A stretch of DNA of 64,000 nt from Monoraphidium neglectum (Eukaryota; Chlorophyta; Chlorophyceae; Sphaeropleales; Selenastraceae): NCBI RefSeq assembly GCF_000611645.1, contig NW_014013613.1, positions 1-64,000 of the forward strand, written 5' to 3'. The position numbers were made by a program, and so were the translations under genes. Positions 34,001 to 46,500 of the stretch are shown piece by piece. Position 1 is the stretch's first letter. The number at the start of each line of letters is the position of its first letter. The notes beneath the pieces are model-generated. The model saw only the letters and a list, made by a program, of their open reading frames with translations, was not told the origin of the DNA and did not search any database.

Positions 34001-37000
34001 CGCCGCGCTCACGCTCAAGAGCGGCCCTAAGCGCCGCGATGCCCCGTTTCAGCAGCCCTCGTCGGAGCGCGCAGTTGGCGCCGACCTTCGGGGCCGCGGC
34101 CAGCTGCCTCTGCTTTTTCAGCAGCAGCGCCTCGCCGCCGCTCTTGGTGTAGCGTGCGGCGAACAAGGCATCGAAGAAATCGAGAGTCTCTTGATCAATG
34201 GCGGGTTTGCCGGAGGCCTGCAAGGCCGGCGAGGGAGAGGGACCCGTGGAGACGGGGAGCGTGGGAATGGAGGCGGCGGGGAGGTCACCTGAACGGTGGG
34301 CGCTTGCGTGCCGGGCGTGGCTGCGCTCGATCGCAGCTGCACGACAGCGGCGCTATGGCATGCCCGCCATTGCGGGAGCGCCGCCTGCAGCTCCAAACTT
34401 GACACCTCAACAATAGAGCCTCAAAAACCTACACACTCTCTTGTTGCAACGGGCGCCTTGCCGCACCTTGTCTATTGGGATTTTGCAGGCCAGCTCCTCC
34501 ATTGATGTTCTGAACGAGGCCAGCGGGTCCCTGCCAATGCGCCCCTGCGCCTCATACTGCTTGAGGGAGTCCTCCAGCCAGCGCGGGGCGTTGTGGCGCG
34601 CATCGGTCGCCCAATCTGGCACAGGCGCGCCGGGCACAAGCGCGCCTGTTCCTTCCTGAGCGCGGGCGCATCGCGGCAGGAGGTTTGATCACCTTTGGAT
34701 TGGTTGTGGCATGGCTGGCAATGCGGACCCGCAAAACAGGTGTTTCAGTGTCACCTGCAACTCAAACGAAACAATGTCAAGTCTCACATGCCTCAATTGA
34801 TGTCGAACCTGGGCCCCGCTCAGCGATAGGGGAGCTACCCACCTCTGCCGCCTGCGAGGGGTTCATCGGTGCCGCGGCGACGCTGGCCGCCTTGGATGTG
34901 GGTCCGCCCAGCCTGTCTGGTGGCGCAACTTTGCCGCCAGCAGCGGTCTGCAGGGGCGGGGGCGCCGCGCCCAGGCCGAGCCGGGGCCGTGGCGCCTCGG
35001 CCAAAGATGGTTCGCCTTCGCCGGCCGGCAGGTGGTTCTTGTCGGTCGTCTTGGTTTTGTCGACGGTGGCCTGCTCCTTGGTCTCGCTCGCCGGATTGCC
35101 GGTGCCCTGTTGCGAGCAGCGGACGATCGACGAGTGGCGGCACTCTATTGCAAGGTTGGCAGGTTGTGTGTTGAGTGACGCGCGGCCGGCGCAGAGCGCC
35201 AGACCTGCAGATACAATGCTTAGCGGCACATCCTTCCGTTTCTGCCTGCAAAACGCAGGGCCAGCCCCAGCGACCTGCGCAAAGCTAGCCCGTCGCACCT
35301 CGCTCCTGCCGTTGCCGCCGCCGTCTGCCCGCAACGACCCGTTAACTCCTCCAGTGCTACCCAAAGAAGGGCGCAGCTGCTCCTCTAGCCGCCGTCGTTC
35401 TAGCATCAATTCATCCAGCTGCTGCTGGGCCCGCTGGGCCCGCTCCCGCTGCTGCTGCTGCTCTCGCAGCACCTGCTGCTCCCTCAGCAGCAGCTGATGC
35501 TCCCGATGCTGCTCCCGCTGCTGCTCTCGCAGCAGCTGCTGCTCCCGATGCTGCTGCTGCCGCTGCTCTTCCTGCCGCCGCAGCTGCTGCAGCCTCTGCT
35601 GCATCTCTTGGAACGACTGCTGGTGCTGCTGATGACATTCCGGCTGCCCTCTTCCATGGTCAATCTCGTCTTGGTAGGCGGCCCATGCGAGGGACAGGCA
35701 CCCCTGAGTGCGCGGAGGGGGCAACAAGTCGTTCGGTCGGCCCTGGCGAGTGTGAAGAAATTGCTGCTCGGAGGTGCGCCGGCGCGGCGCAGGCGGCGTC
35801 GAGGGACGCGCATGGGCGCCGGTGCTGTCTGTAGGCAGCGGACCTCCGCACCCTGATCTCACCCCCAAGCACGGCATCTCACCTCCTCTGGAAGCAGCTT
35901 GGGCCGCTGCGCCGCCGCCGCATCCGCCGAAGCCCGCGCTGGCGCCTCAACCGAATGCAGCACCTGCAGCGCTTCGTCCGCGCCTGCCGCCGGGGCCGCG
36001 TCCGCACCGCCGCCGTGCTCCCCGGGACGTGGTGCCACGCGCCGCTGCTGCTGTTTCTGCATGAATGCCTGCAGCAAGCAAGTGCGGGTCTTAAGGTCCA
36101 GACTAGGATCACACCAACTCGGCGGCGCCTCGGGCGAGTGGCCCATCATCTGAGACGCCCCGTCCGGGACCATGCCGGCGCCGGGCGCCGCGAACGGGGA
36201 TTGGGGCCCTGGCGCGTCCAGTGCTGACGGTGGGTCGCCGACGCCGTTCGTGTCCGGCGTCTTGGTTTCGACGGCGGTGGCTCGCGCCTGAGTCGCGATC
36301 GCCAGATTGCCAGCGCCCTAATGCAAGTGGAGGGCGATCGACGAGCAGCTGCAATTGATGCAAGAGAAGCAGGTCGTGCGTGAGTGCGCGCGATGCCGGT
36401 GCAGAGCGCCATAACTGCCCATGACCATGCTTAGCGGCACATCATCCCCTCCTTGTCTGCACAACGACGCGCCAGCCCCCTCGCCCTGCGAGATCTTAGC
36501 CCCTCGCACCCCGCTCTCGCGGCCGCCGCCGCCGTCTTCGCGCAGCTGCCCGCCGTTGATGCGTCCGACGTTATCCAAAGGGCCCACCTGCTCCTCCAGC
36601 CGCCGTTGTATCTGCACCAGTTCTTTATCCAGCTCCTGGTCCCGCCGTATCCTCTCCTGAGTCTGCTGCCCCTGCCGCTGCAGCAGCTGCTGCACTCGCT
36701 GGAACGCCTGCTCTCGCTGCTGATGGCACTCTGGCTGGCCCCCTTCATCGCTGATGGAAAGCTCTTGCGCTTCCATAAAGGCGGTCCATGCGAGGTCCAG
36801 CTCCTCCTGCTTGAGCAGCAGTGGCAGCAATCAATATGTAAGCGCTGGCGAGGGCAGAGAGATTGCTGCTCGGACACTTCGCGGCCACTGAAGGCGGCGC
36901 CCGAGGACGCACATCACCTGCGGTGCCGTCTGCGGGCCGAGCGCCTGCACACCCACGTTCAACCCCCAAGCGCGGCGCCTCACCTCCTCGGGGGAAGGCC

Positions 37001-38348
37001 GCTGGGCCGCCGCCCGCGCTGACTCCTCAATAAATTCGAGCAGCTGGCGCATTCCGTCCCCGCCCGCCCCGGGACGCGTCGCCGCACGCAGCAGTTCCCG
37101 CATCCGCCTGGTTTCTTCACCCTCGTGCGGCCAGCCAGTGCAGGGCCCGAGGTCCCCGCTGAGGTCTTCCTGAGTTGGGGGCGCCTCGGGCAAGGGGTCC
37201 ATCACGTGAGACGCCCCACCCGACACTATGCCCTCGACAGGCGCTGGGAACAGCGGGCCACGGCGCTCAGGGCTTGGTGGCGGTGGCGGCGCCGCCGCCG
37301 CCGCGGCGTCTGTCGCCCCGGCCGGGGCCGCAGGCGCGGGCGGCGCCGCTGGGGGGTCCCGCCGCTCTAGTGGCAGCGGAGAGGTGTGCTCAGTCCTGTG
37401 GGAGTCCGCGGCCGCAATGGCGGCGGCGAGGCGGGCCGCAAAGCTGCACGGCTGGTCGGCGTGATGCTCCTGCGACTCATCCGCAGGCGTGGAAGTCGGA
37501 GAGCCGCTCAGGGAGCTCGGCGATGGAGAAGAGTCTGCTGTGGGTGCACCGTCTGCTGCCGGCGCGCTCTCTGTGTCGTCGCTGCGCACGCTGGGACGAT
37601 CTGCTTCCTGCCCCTGCTCTCGCAGCTGCTGCGACGGCACCCCAGCTTCAAGCGTAAGCGTGTCCTGCTCGAATGTCATTGTCAGCTCATCCCACTGCTG
37701 CGGCCCCTCTCGCCGGCGGCTGCCGTCCTCGCTCGCCGCCGCTAATGCGATGCCGTTGGCCGCCGCCGCGGATGGGAGCCAATTTACGGGAGAGGCAAAG
37801 CCCGCCGCCGCCACTGGCGTCGCAAGGCCGTTGGTGCCCAGGGATGGAGCAGATGCAGGCGGTGCCGCGGGCGGAAGGAGCGACGCCTCTTGCGACTCGG
37901 CAGCCGGCAGAGAAAGGGGCTCCCCGCCAGCGGCGTCGGCGGCCGCGGGGGCGCCGTCGTCTTCGGGGCCTCCAGGCTCGTTGCTGGGCAGAGGGTCCCC
38001 TGCATCCTGGGAAGCTGAAGGGTCGGTGTTTTGTGGCTGTGGCTGCGCGGGCTCTACCGTCGAAGCAGGGACCGCTGGGTCCTCGGGCTGGGCATACGGC
38101 TGTGCGGCTGAGGCGCCCTGGCCGGCGGGCGATGTGCTGAGCGGGGATGGGTCGTGGGAGTCTGTGGCAGCATCATCGCGCGGTGCGGCGGGGGACGGGT
38201 GGACAGGAGTGCAGGCGCGGGGCTTGTCGCTGTCCATGCGGCTGGTGGGGGCGGCTTCGGCCGCAGGGGCGGCTTCGGTTGGGGGAGTGCCGGCGAGCCA
38301 GCGCGTGAATCGTGTCCAGAGGCTGTGAGCCAGCGGCGCGTCCTGGCC
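31081..38348 (-). CDS. Unrecognised multi-domain protein, tandem copy A: coiled coil, Cys/His finger, FPSLP motif
   Basis: Exons in phase 0 unless noted: 38348-36984, 36806-36510, 36317-35883, 35703-35299, 35106-34843, 34655-34467, 34217-32973, about 31994-31501 (start lost in gap; ends phase 1), 31286-31081. A first exon upstream of 38348 must exist but is not identified. Order: long Ala/Pro/Ser-rich acidic region; two copies of a module made of a GAS-x-PEAPP helix segment plus a Gln/Arg-rich coiled coil (LAWTAF.., LAWAAY..); a PRWLEDSLKQYE segment; a Cys/His-rich finger (CFEGC, ISCSQRACRGARAHESC, CPRQGCGGL) followed by Glu/Gln repeats; KLFSSQDFPSLP; a conserved C-terminus (VTKDVAPCVLVPLAQL). 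The finger loosely resembles the headcase type in its C..C..H..C order, a weak match. Probably lineage-specific; function unknown. Confidence 0.7.
31993..32708. other. Assembly gap (N run)
   Basis: 716 undetermined bases in the intron of gene A between the finger exon and the FPSLP exon. Compared with copy B, the acceptor and the first one or two bases of the FPSLP exon fall at the gap edge. Confidence 1.
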
Positions 38349-39189
38349 CTGCAAGGCGATTGCATCAAGATTGAGGGTACGTGAGCTACACTGTCATCGG
38401 CACCCGCTGCCACTTTGGGTTTGGCAGGCGGCCACGTGGCCCCTGTCGTTTGGTTTGGCGTGGCGTCCACATGGGCGCAATCCCACCCAGAGATGAGATT
38501 CAATCCCTTTTTGCACCTCACTGCACTCAGATACTGATAAGTCTCCAGATAGGCCCTGACTTCTGCAATGGACAATCGGTCCTACCTGGCTTTGACTTGG
38601 TGGCGCCCCCGCTAGTCCTGCTGCACTGCTGCTCGCCGCATGTGCCCCTCGTGCTGCGGCGCTTGAGCTTGGCGTTCCCAGGAGACTTTTCCCCCACCAC
38701 CACTCGCAGAGTGCAAACAAAATCATACCGCCTGCAAAGGGGCGGACATAGGAAAGTGATCAGGACGACCGCGTTGCAGATCTGGCCCCTGGGCAGCATG
38801 CTGCCCATCACTCACGCTGATCGATATGATTGAGCTCATGAGTACTTCTACATATGCCTCACGTGCGCGCAACTCGCAGAGTGTGGATCTGCTGTCTTGA
38901 GCTCTGCAGGGCAAGCTGAATCGCTTAGTTACGCCACACTTATCTAAACATCAAATCGATTACGGTGGTATTTCATGGTCCTGGGCTTCAACCGAACGTG
39001 CATGGGCGCCTTGCAGCAACCAACTATTCAAACCATGGTCAAACACTTGCGTTGGGGAGCATGTGTTGCATTTAAGACGATTCCACCACCATGATATACA
39101 TCCACAACCGACATTACCATCCGTGTGTCCTGGGTGGTGCTTGTCTTGTCCAAATCTGTCACGCTGCGCTGGATCGTCTGTGTGCAGCA
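38349..39189. other. 5' flank of gene A, duplicated
   Basis: The first exon and promoter of gene A should be here. The stretch 38400-38830 aligns with 46550-47020 upstream of gene B, including a shared FAL-x-EWWWG frame and a shared GTAGGACC site, but I could not build a consistent first exon for both copies. Confidence 0.4.
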
Positions 39190-40471
39190 CCAGGGTACTC
39201 TCACACACACCCTCTTCCAGCATACATTTACAAACACGGTGTGATGTCATGCTGCCAGCTCACCATGAGCAGCGACTGTGTGCATGCAAAAACTCAGACA
39301 CCATCATGTCGGCAAGGCACACACACGCGGTGGTCGGATTCTCTTGGGGTGACGAGGGCGGCACGAGGGCGGCAGAGGTGCCGGGCACTGACGAGGTGTG
39401 ATGAAGCAAGGGGTGCTCACAAGGCACAAAGCGGATATGGGGGGCAGAGGCGCCAGCCGATCGCGTGGGGGCGCAAGACAGTGTGCACGGCAGAAGTGGT
39501 GGATAAAGGTGTGCGAGCGTTGTTGACTGCAAGGGCGTTCATTTCTGAGTCAAGGAAGCGCTGGCCCGAGCAAGTGGCATGGCAGAACCATGCCAAGTGG
39601 CATTGAGACCAGGCATGATGGCATGCGGATGGAAATTCGGAGGCGGCAAAGCAAAAGCAAGGCTCGGAAATGGTGTTGGAGCCGCAAGCAGGTGATTCCC
39701 ACTATAGTGGGAATTCACGCAAATATGCAGGTGTTGGGGACGGCCGCGGTCCGAAGGCCCGTGTAGGCAGGGACAGAGGGTTCGAGTGACAAGGTTAGTC
39801 CGAGGTTGCGTTGGTGCACAGCTGCTGCTGTCCAAGACAGGTGCATACGGGCGTCCTGTGATGTGATTCCACATCACGGACGACCAGTGTGAGAGGTCTC
39901 AAGCGGATGCATGCGTGAATTGGGGTGCGGCCCTTGCCCAGCCGCCCTCCTCATCACGCCCGGGCGGCGCGGCGCGTGCGCCCGCACTGCGACAAGCATG
40001 CGGATGTGCACCCCTGCGCAGGGCTGACTTGCCACTCGGGTGCTCCCGCAGATGAGTGGTGCGAACGAGGCTGCTGCCTCCGCTTTTGCAAGCAGGCGGC
40101 CGGCTTCATGGTCGTTTGTAGCTGATGTCAGATTGATTGCTTCCATGGTTGTGTGGTGTAGACCAAGTTAGGTTCTGGTGTGCGCTTCAGCCTAAGCTTT
40201 GCTTTGGGTTGGAAGTTTGTTGAGGTAGACGCCGTTGAGGAAGGTCCTGCGTGGTTTGGAGCAACACAAGGTGGCTCCGAGGTTGGGCCGCGCCGGGGCA
40301 AATGAGTTTGGGGATGCACCATCAGCAGCGCATGCGTGCGGGCCACGACAATATCAGAGCAAAAAATCTGCAGCAGAGATCTCCAATAACTTGCGCTCCC
40401 AGTCTTGCGGAACCTGAGCCACAGACTGGGGGTCCCTTTGTACAACCAATAAGCTTAGCGCGAGCGCGCAC
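39190..40471. other. 3' flank of gene B, duplicated
   Basis: Non-coding, alignable with 29805-31080. Nothing else recognised. Confidence 0.5.
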
Positions 40472-40757
40472 TCACAGGCAGACCCTGGCAGCGTCCGCGC
40501 TGCCGAACCGCGCCGCAACCGCGCCCTCCCCTGCCAGCAGAACCAGCTCCCTGGGCCCGCCCCCCCTCTTGTCAAAGGTCAGCGCCGCCTCGAGCGCCGC
40601 GGGGCGCGGCGCGCGGCCGGCGGGCAGGCGCAGCTGCGCCAGGGGCACGAGGACGCAGGGCACGACCTCCTTGGTGACTGCGACAGGTGGGGGCGGCGCA
40701 ATGGCCGTTTCGCGTGCGCATACGTGTGTGCGCAAGCGCGCGCGCACGAGCACCCGC

Positions 40758-40796
<39 letters not shown>

Positions 40797-43700
40797 TGGC
40801 GTTGTGGTGTTGCGTCAAGGTGTTTCGGATTTGCGAGCCTGCTAGGTTTTGACCAATCATACAGCGGCAATTGAGCAGGCACGGCCCAAACCTGCACCTG
40901 CAGCAGATAAAGTGGCTGTGCTGCCGCAGTCAAAACCTGCAACGGGCCTCACCTAGAATCCTAAGCCAGGGCGCCATCACAGCGGGTGCCGCAGGCCCCG
41001 TTGCCCCCGCCTTGCCCACCGGCGACGCCGGTCCCGCCTTGCGGACCGGCCGGGCCGCCGCTGGCCGCGCAGCCGCCGCAGCCGCCGCGGCCGCCGCGGC
41101 CGCCGCGCCGGCAGCGGACTTGGCGGGGCTGCAGGACGGCAGGGATGGGAAGTCTTGGGAGGAGAACAGCTTCGGTCTGGGATTGGTCATCTCGTTGCCA
41201 GCTGCCATGGCGGCCGCAGCCGCGTTGTCTTGCTGCCACTGCTGCTCTGCGGTCCGCAGCGCCCTGCGCACCCTCTGTGCGGGCATGGGCAGCGGCGGCG
41301 GCGGCGCCGGGGACGCCGGCACAGGCTGTTGCATGGGGCCGGCCTGCGGCGGCCGCGGGGCCGGCACGGGCTGCGCCGCAGCGGATGGGCGTGGAGATGG
41401 GGCCGGGGCGGGGCCCTGGTCATCGTCTGAAGAGTCCCTTGTGGGGCGGTGGGTGGGGCCCTGCGGTGTGGGAGGAGATGGTGTAAAGGGGTGGTTGGGA
41501 TCATTGAGTGTGTTGACAGGCGCACTGCCATACAGGAAAATTTGCTGGCTCGGTGCCATAAGCAGTGCCCGAGACCCCAAACTGGGAGCACTGCATCCGA
41601 GTCGCCAGCAGTTGTTGGGAAGGAGCCAGGCCTCAGTTGGACCCTAGGCAGGGCTGATCAGCATGGTGCATAAGCAAGCCAACCGCACGCAAATGAAATG
41701 TTAATGCACTCAGCAGGTGATCCCCAAAACGTTCACCGCTGGCGAGCCCGACGCTTCCTTGTCCACAGCCCCGCTGTCGCAGGCGTCGCCGCCGCTGCCG
41801 CCCTGGGGCGGGTCAGGCGACGCCGCGCGCCTGAGCACCCGGATGAGCTTCGGCCCCGCGCCGCCGACGTCTGCGGCCGCCGCGGGCCCCAAAAGGACGG
41901 CCTCTCCTGCGACGCCGGCCCCTGGGCCCATCATCAGGCGCGCCTCGGACAGGCTCGCACCGCCGACAAGCTCTATGTGGCCTTGCTCCTGCTCCTGCTC
42001 CTGCTCCTGCTCCCGCTCCCGCTCCTGTTCCTGTTCCTGCTGCTGGTCTTGCTGCTCCTGCTGCTCCTGCTCCACCGTCCCCTGTCTGCACCGGCCAACC
42101 GCCGCAGCCCCAGCCAGCAGCAGTCCTTTCTCAAGCTCAAACACCGTCTGAGTCCGGCCGCCCGCGCGCCTGTGTACCACCTCCAATACGAGGCCGCCAC
42201 ACCCCTCCCTCGGGCAGCACGGCGGCGGTGCCGCTGCGCGGCGGCCACGCCTCTGCGCGCCCTTGGCGGCAGCCCTCGTGGCTTCGGAGAAACCGCAGCG
42301 GCGGAAGCACGACTCATGGGCGCGCGCGCCGCGGCAGGCCCTCTGGCTGCAACTGATCAGGAATCGTGCCTCGCCCTCGGCGATCGCCCTGCCCTCCACG
42401 CAGGCCGTGCCCGCCCCGCAGCCCTCAAAGCAGGCGACTCCGCCGCCGCCGTAGCACCCGTCCCGCGCAGCGGCGGCCGCGCCTAGGGCGGCTGCGCCTG
42501 GCGCTGTCGCTGGCGGCGCGGCTGGCTCTGACTCGTCAGGTGTGATCGTCGCCCCACCGCGAGCCGCCGCAGCCGCCGCGTCCGCCGCCGCAGCAGCAGC
42601 CAGCGCGGCCGCAAGGGACAGCACATTTGCAACCTCCGGCTCCGCCGCCGTCGCCGCCAACGGCCCCACGCCCCCGCGCCCGCCGCCGGCGCCGCTCGGC
42701 GGCGCAGGCAGCCGCGGGCGCCCCTCCTTCGGCGCGGCCGGCTGCTGCCTGCGCTCGGGCCCTGGGCGTGCCACACACTTTGCCTTGCAGGACTCACGGT
42801 CAAGAGCGGCCCTGAGCGCCGCGATGCCACGTTTCAGCAGGCCCCGTTGGAGCGCGCACTTGGCGCCGACCTTCGGGGTGGCCGCCAGCTGCCTCTGCTT
42901 TTTCAGCAGCAGTGCCTCGCCGCCGCTCAAAGTCACGGGTGTGGCGAGTACTGCATGGCAGAAATCAAGAGTCTCTGGGTCAATGGCGGGGTTGCTGCTG
43001 GCCTGCTGGGCGGGCGAGTCAGGGGGGGCCCGTGGGGACGGTACATCTGGGAACGGAGGCCGTGGTGAGGCTTGCTTGATGGCAGGCTCTCTCGTCCCGC
43101 GCGTGGGGGCGCTGGGTTGCAGCTGCACGGCAGCTGTACCATGTACCGCTCGCTGTTCAAGCGAACGTGAGTGAGCACCCCCTTCAATTACTCATCTCAA
43201 ACAGATACCCTCAAGACTACAACAACCATTCCCGTCCCAACGGCCCCCTTGCCGCACCTCGTCGCTTGGGGACACCACCATCGCCAGCTCCTCTATGGAA
43301 AAGCGAAACGAGGCCAGCGGGTCCTTGCTGATGCGCCCCTCCAACTCATACTCCTCTAAAGACCACTCGAGCCAGCGCGGGCTGTTCGGGCGCTCGTCGG
43401 CGGCACTAGCAGGCCCAGGCGCGCCGGGCACCGGCGCGCCTTTGCCATCCTGAGCGCGGCAGGGTCGGGGCGGAGGCGTAAGTATCTTTTCGATTGGTGA
43501 TGGGATGGCTGGCGGCGCAGCTCACAGAACAGGCGTGCTAGTGTCACTGCATTTTGGTAGGCAACGACATAACGTCGTCCCACACTTCTCAACCCTGTAT
43601 ACCCCTGGCCCCGCTCAGCGAGAGGGGAGCTACCCACCTCTGCAGCCTGCGAAGGGACCAGCGCCGCAGGGCAGCGGTCCGCCATTGGTGTGGGGCCACC

Positions 43701-46500
43701 AAGCCCAAGCAGCGGCGCGGCCCCGCCGCAGACGGCGGCCTGCAGAGGCGGGGACGCCGCGCGCACGCCGAGCCGGGACCCTGACGCCTCCGCCCCTGAA
43801 GATGGGTTGCCAATCCCGGTCCGCAGGCGGGCCGTGCCTGGCGTCTTGGTTTTGTCAGCGGCGGCTCGATCCTTGGTCGCGCTCGCCGGATCGCCGGCGC
43901 CCTATTGCAAGCGGAGGGCGGGCAACAGGCCGGTATACTCTAATGAATAGTTGGCAGGTTGTGAGTTGAATGCACGCACCACCAGTGCAGAGCGCCATAC
44001 CTGCCATTAACAATGCCTAATTGTACCTTCCTTGCCTGCAAAGAGCCCCCTTGCCCAGAGCAAATTTAGCCCTCGCACCTCGCTCCTGCGGTTGCCGCCG
44101 CCGTCTGCCCCCACCAGCCCCCTGATGCGTCCAGCGTCACCCAAAAGCGGGCGCAGCTGCTCCTCTAGCCGTTCTTGTTCCAGCAACAATTCATCCAGCC
44201 TCTGCTGGGCTCGTTGGGCCCGCTCCCGCAGCTGCTGCTGCTCCTGCTGCTGCTCCTGCTGCTCCTGCTGCTCCGGCTCCTCCTGCTGCTCCTGCTGCTG
44301 CTGCTGCTCCTGCTCCTGCTCCTGCTGCTGCTGCTGCTGCTGCTCCTCCTCCTGCTGCTGTGGCCGCTGCGGCCACAGCTGCTGCAGCTGTTGCCGCAGC
44401 CACTGGACCGCCTGCTGTAGCTGCGGGTGATCTTCTGGCTGGTCCTCTCCAATCGCAAGCTCCTCAGCAGACTGCAGGGCCCCCCATGCGAGTTCCAGCT
44501 CCTGGTGAGCGAGCAGTGTGTGTGGGNNNNNNNNNNNNNNNNNNNNNNNNNNNNNNNNNNNNNNNNNNNNNNNNNNNNNNNNNNNNNNNNNNNNNNNNNN
44601 NNNNNNNNNNNNNNNNNNNNNNNNNNNNNNNNNNNNNNNNNNNNNNNNNNNNNNNNNNNNNNNNNNNNNNNNNNNNNNNNNNNNNNNNNNNNNNNNNNNN
44701 NNNNNNNNNNNNNNNNNNNNNNNNNNNNNNNNNNNNNNNNNNNNNNNNNNNNNNNNNNNNNNNNNNNNNNNNNNNNNNNNNNNNNNNNNNNNNNNNNNNN
44801 NNNNNNNNNNNNNNNNNNNNNNNNNNNNNNNNNNNNNNNNNNNNNNNNNNNNNNNNNNNNNNNNNNNNNNNNNNNNNNNNNNNNNNNNNNNNNNNNNNNN
44901 NNNNNNNNNNNNNNNNNNNNNNNNNNNNNNNNNNNNNNNNNNNNNNNNNNNNNNNNNNNNNNNNNNNNNNNNNNNNNNNNNNNNNNNNNNNNGGGGGGGG
45001 GGGGGGCGGGCAGCAGTTCACGCGTCGGCGCTGTCGGTTGCAGAGACACTGCTGCTCGGACGTCGCGGTGACGGCGCAGGCGGCGCCGAAGGACGTGCGT
45101 TGGCATCGGCGCTGTCTGTAGGCAGCGCGCCTCTGCCATCAATTTAAAAGTCCAAGCACAGCGCCTCACCTCGTCTGTGAACAGCCTTGGCCGCTGAACC
45201 GCCATCGAGTCCGCCGCCGCCCACGCTGACGCCTCAATTGACTCCAGCAGCTCAAGAAATTCGTCCTCGCCCGTCTCGGGACGCACTGCCGCACGCACTT
45301 GCTCCTGCAGCCGCCTGAGTGGGTCATCCTCGTGCAGCAAACCAGTGCCGGGCCCGAGGTCCCTGCTGAGATCTTCCCGAGGTGGGGGCGCCTCAGGCAA
45401 GAGGCCCGTCACCTGAGACGCCCCGTATAACACGATGACTGCGGCCGGCGCCACGAACGGCAGGCCTCGGCGCTCTGGGCTCGACGCCGCCGCCGCCTGC
45501 GCTGCTGGCGCGCCCTGCGTCTCTTGTAGCGGCAGAGAGGCTCGGTCGGCCGGGCGTTGGCGGCCGCAATGACAGCAGCGACGCGGGCCGCAAAGACATA
45601 CGGCTGGTTGGCGCGACGCTCTGGCGGCTCCTCCTCGGGCATGGAAGTCGGAGAGCCGCTCGACGGGCGTGGAGATAAAGAGGAGTCTGCTTTGAGTGCC
45701 CTCTCTGCTGCCGGCGCGTGCACTGCGTCCTCGCTGCGCGCGCGGGGACGCTCCGCCCCCTGACCCTGCCCTCGCAGCAACTGCGACGGCGACCCAGCTT
45801 CAAGCATGAGAGGGTCCTGCTGGAGCCTCATCCCTGACTCGGCCCACTGCAGCGGCTCCTCGGGCGAGCGGCTGCCGTCCTTGCGCGCCGCCGTCGCAGC
45901 GATAGCTTCAGTCGCTGCCGCGGGTGGGGGCCGGCGGATGGGAGGGGGAAAGCCTGCCGCCGCCACCAGCGCCGTGGAGCCGTCGGCGCCCGGGGATGGA
46001 GCGGCTGCAGGCGGCGCCGCAGGCAGGTGACGTGGCGACTCATGCGGCTGTTGGGGCGGCTGCGAAAGGGGCTCCCCAGCGGCAGCGCCGGAGGCCGCGG
46101 GGGCCCCGCCATCTGCGGGGTCGGCCGGCTGATCGCTGGTCAAAGACCCCTCTGAGTCATGGGAAGCTGAAGGGTTGGTATGATGAGGCGGCGGCTGCGC
46201 AGGCTCTGTCTTTGGGCCCTCGACCGCTGCGCGGGGGGGCTGGACGCGTTGCTGTGCGGCTGAGGCGCCTTGCCTGGCGGGCGATGGGCTGCGCAGGTGT
46301 GGGTCGCGGGAGTCTGTGCCAGCATCACCGCGTGGCGCGGCGGGGGAGGGGTGGGTAGGAGTGCGTGCGCGGGGCCTGTTGCCAGCCGGGCGGCTGGTGG
46401 GGCCGGCGGCGGCTGCGGCGGTGGCGGCGGCCGGCGGGGCGCCAGCGAGCCAGCACCAGAGGCGTGCCCAGAGGCTGCCAGCCTGCAGCGCGTCCTGGCC
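40472..46500 (-). CDS. Unrecognised multi-domain protein, tandem copy B, with apparent frameshift
   Basis: Exons: 46500-45170, 44501-44079, 43901-43638, 43449-43258, 43002-41737, 41460-40953, 40677-40472. Donor and acceptor positions match copy A exon for exon, except that A has two additional exons from a module duplication. The domain order is the same: Ala/Pro-rich N-part, Gln-rich coiled coil (LAWGALQSAEE then long Gln/Glu runs), PRWLEWSLEEYE, Cys/His finger (CFEGC, ISCSQRACRGARAHESC, CPREGCGGL), SSQDFPSLP, conserved C-terminus (VTKEVVPCVLVPLAQL). The first listed exon is 1,331 nt, not a multiple of three, although both its ends are phase 0 in copy A (1,365 nt). The frame slips near 45540. 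This may be a real frameshift, a small unrecognised intron or a sequencing error. Downstream exons show no further damage. Confidence 0.6.
40757..40796. repeat. (TG)n microsatellite
   Basis: Sense-strand (CA)n in the last intron of gene B, about 80 nt upstream of the acceptor at 40678. Copy A lacks it at this position. Confidence 0.95.
44527..44992. other. Assembly gap (N run)
   Basis: 466 undetermined bases in the intron between the first listed exon and the coiled-coil exon of gene B. It is flanked by poly-G on the right and by GTGTGTG on the left (plus strand). Confidence 1.

Larger units (their letters stand above)
29805..39075. repeat. Tandem segmental duplication, unit A
   Basis: This unit aligns by eye along nearly its whole length with 39190-47275. 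The left edge shares the CCCTC..TTCCAG and CTCAGACACCA landmarks; the right edge shares GAGTGTGGATCTGCTG (38879) and CATGGGCGCCTTG (39001). Unit A is longer because it holds an extra internal module (34843-36317). The copies have clearly diverged in non-coding parts, so the duplication is not recent or an assembly artefact. Confidence 0.85.

Noticed and set aside
31509..34223. Frame running through the N gap as one 904-residue protein
   Set aside because: The gap length is arbitrary and splice sites on both sides show an intron there.
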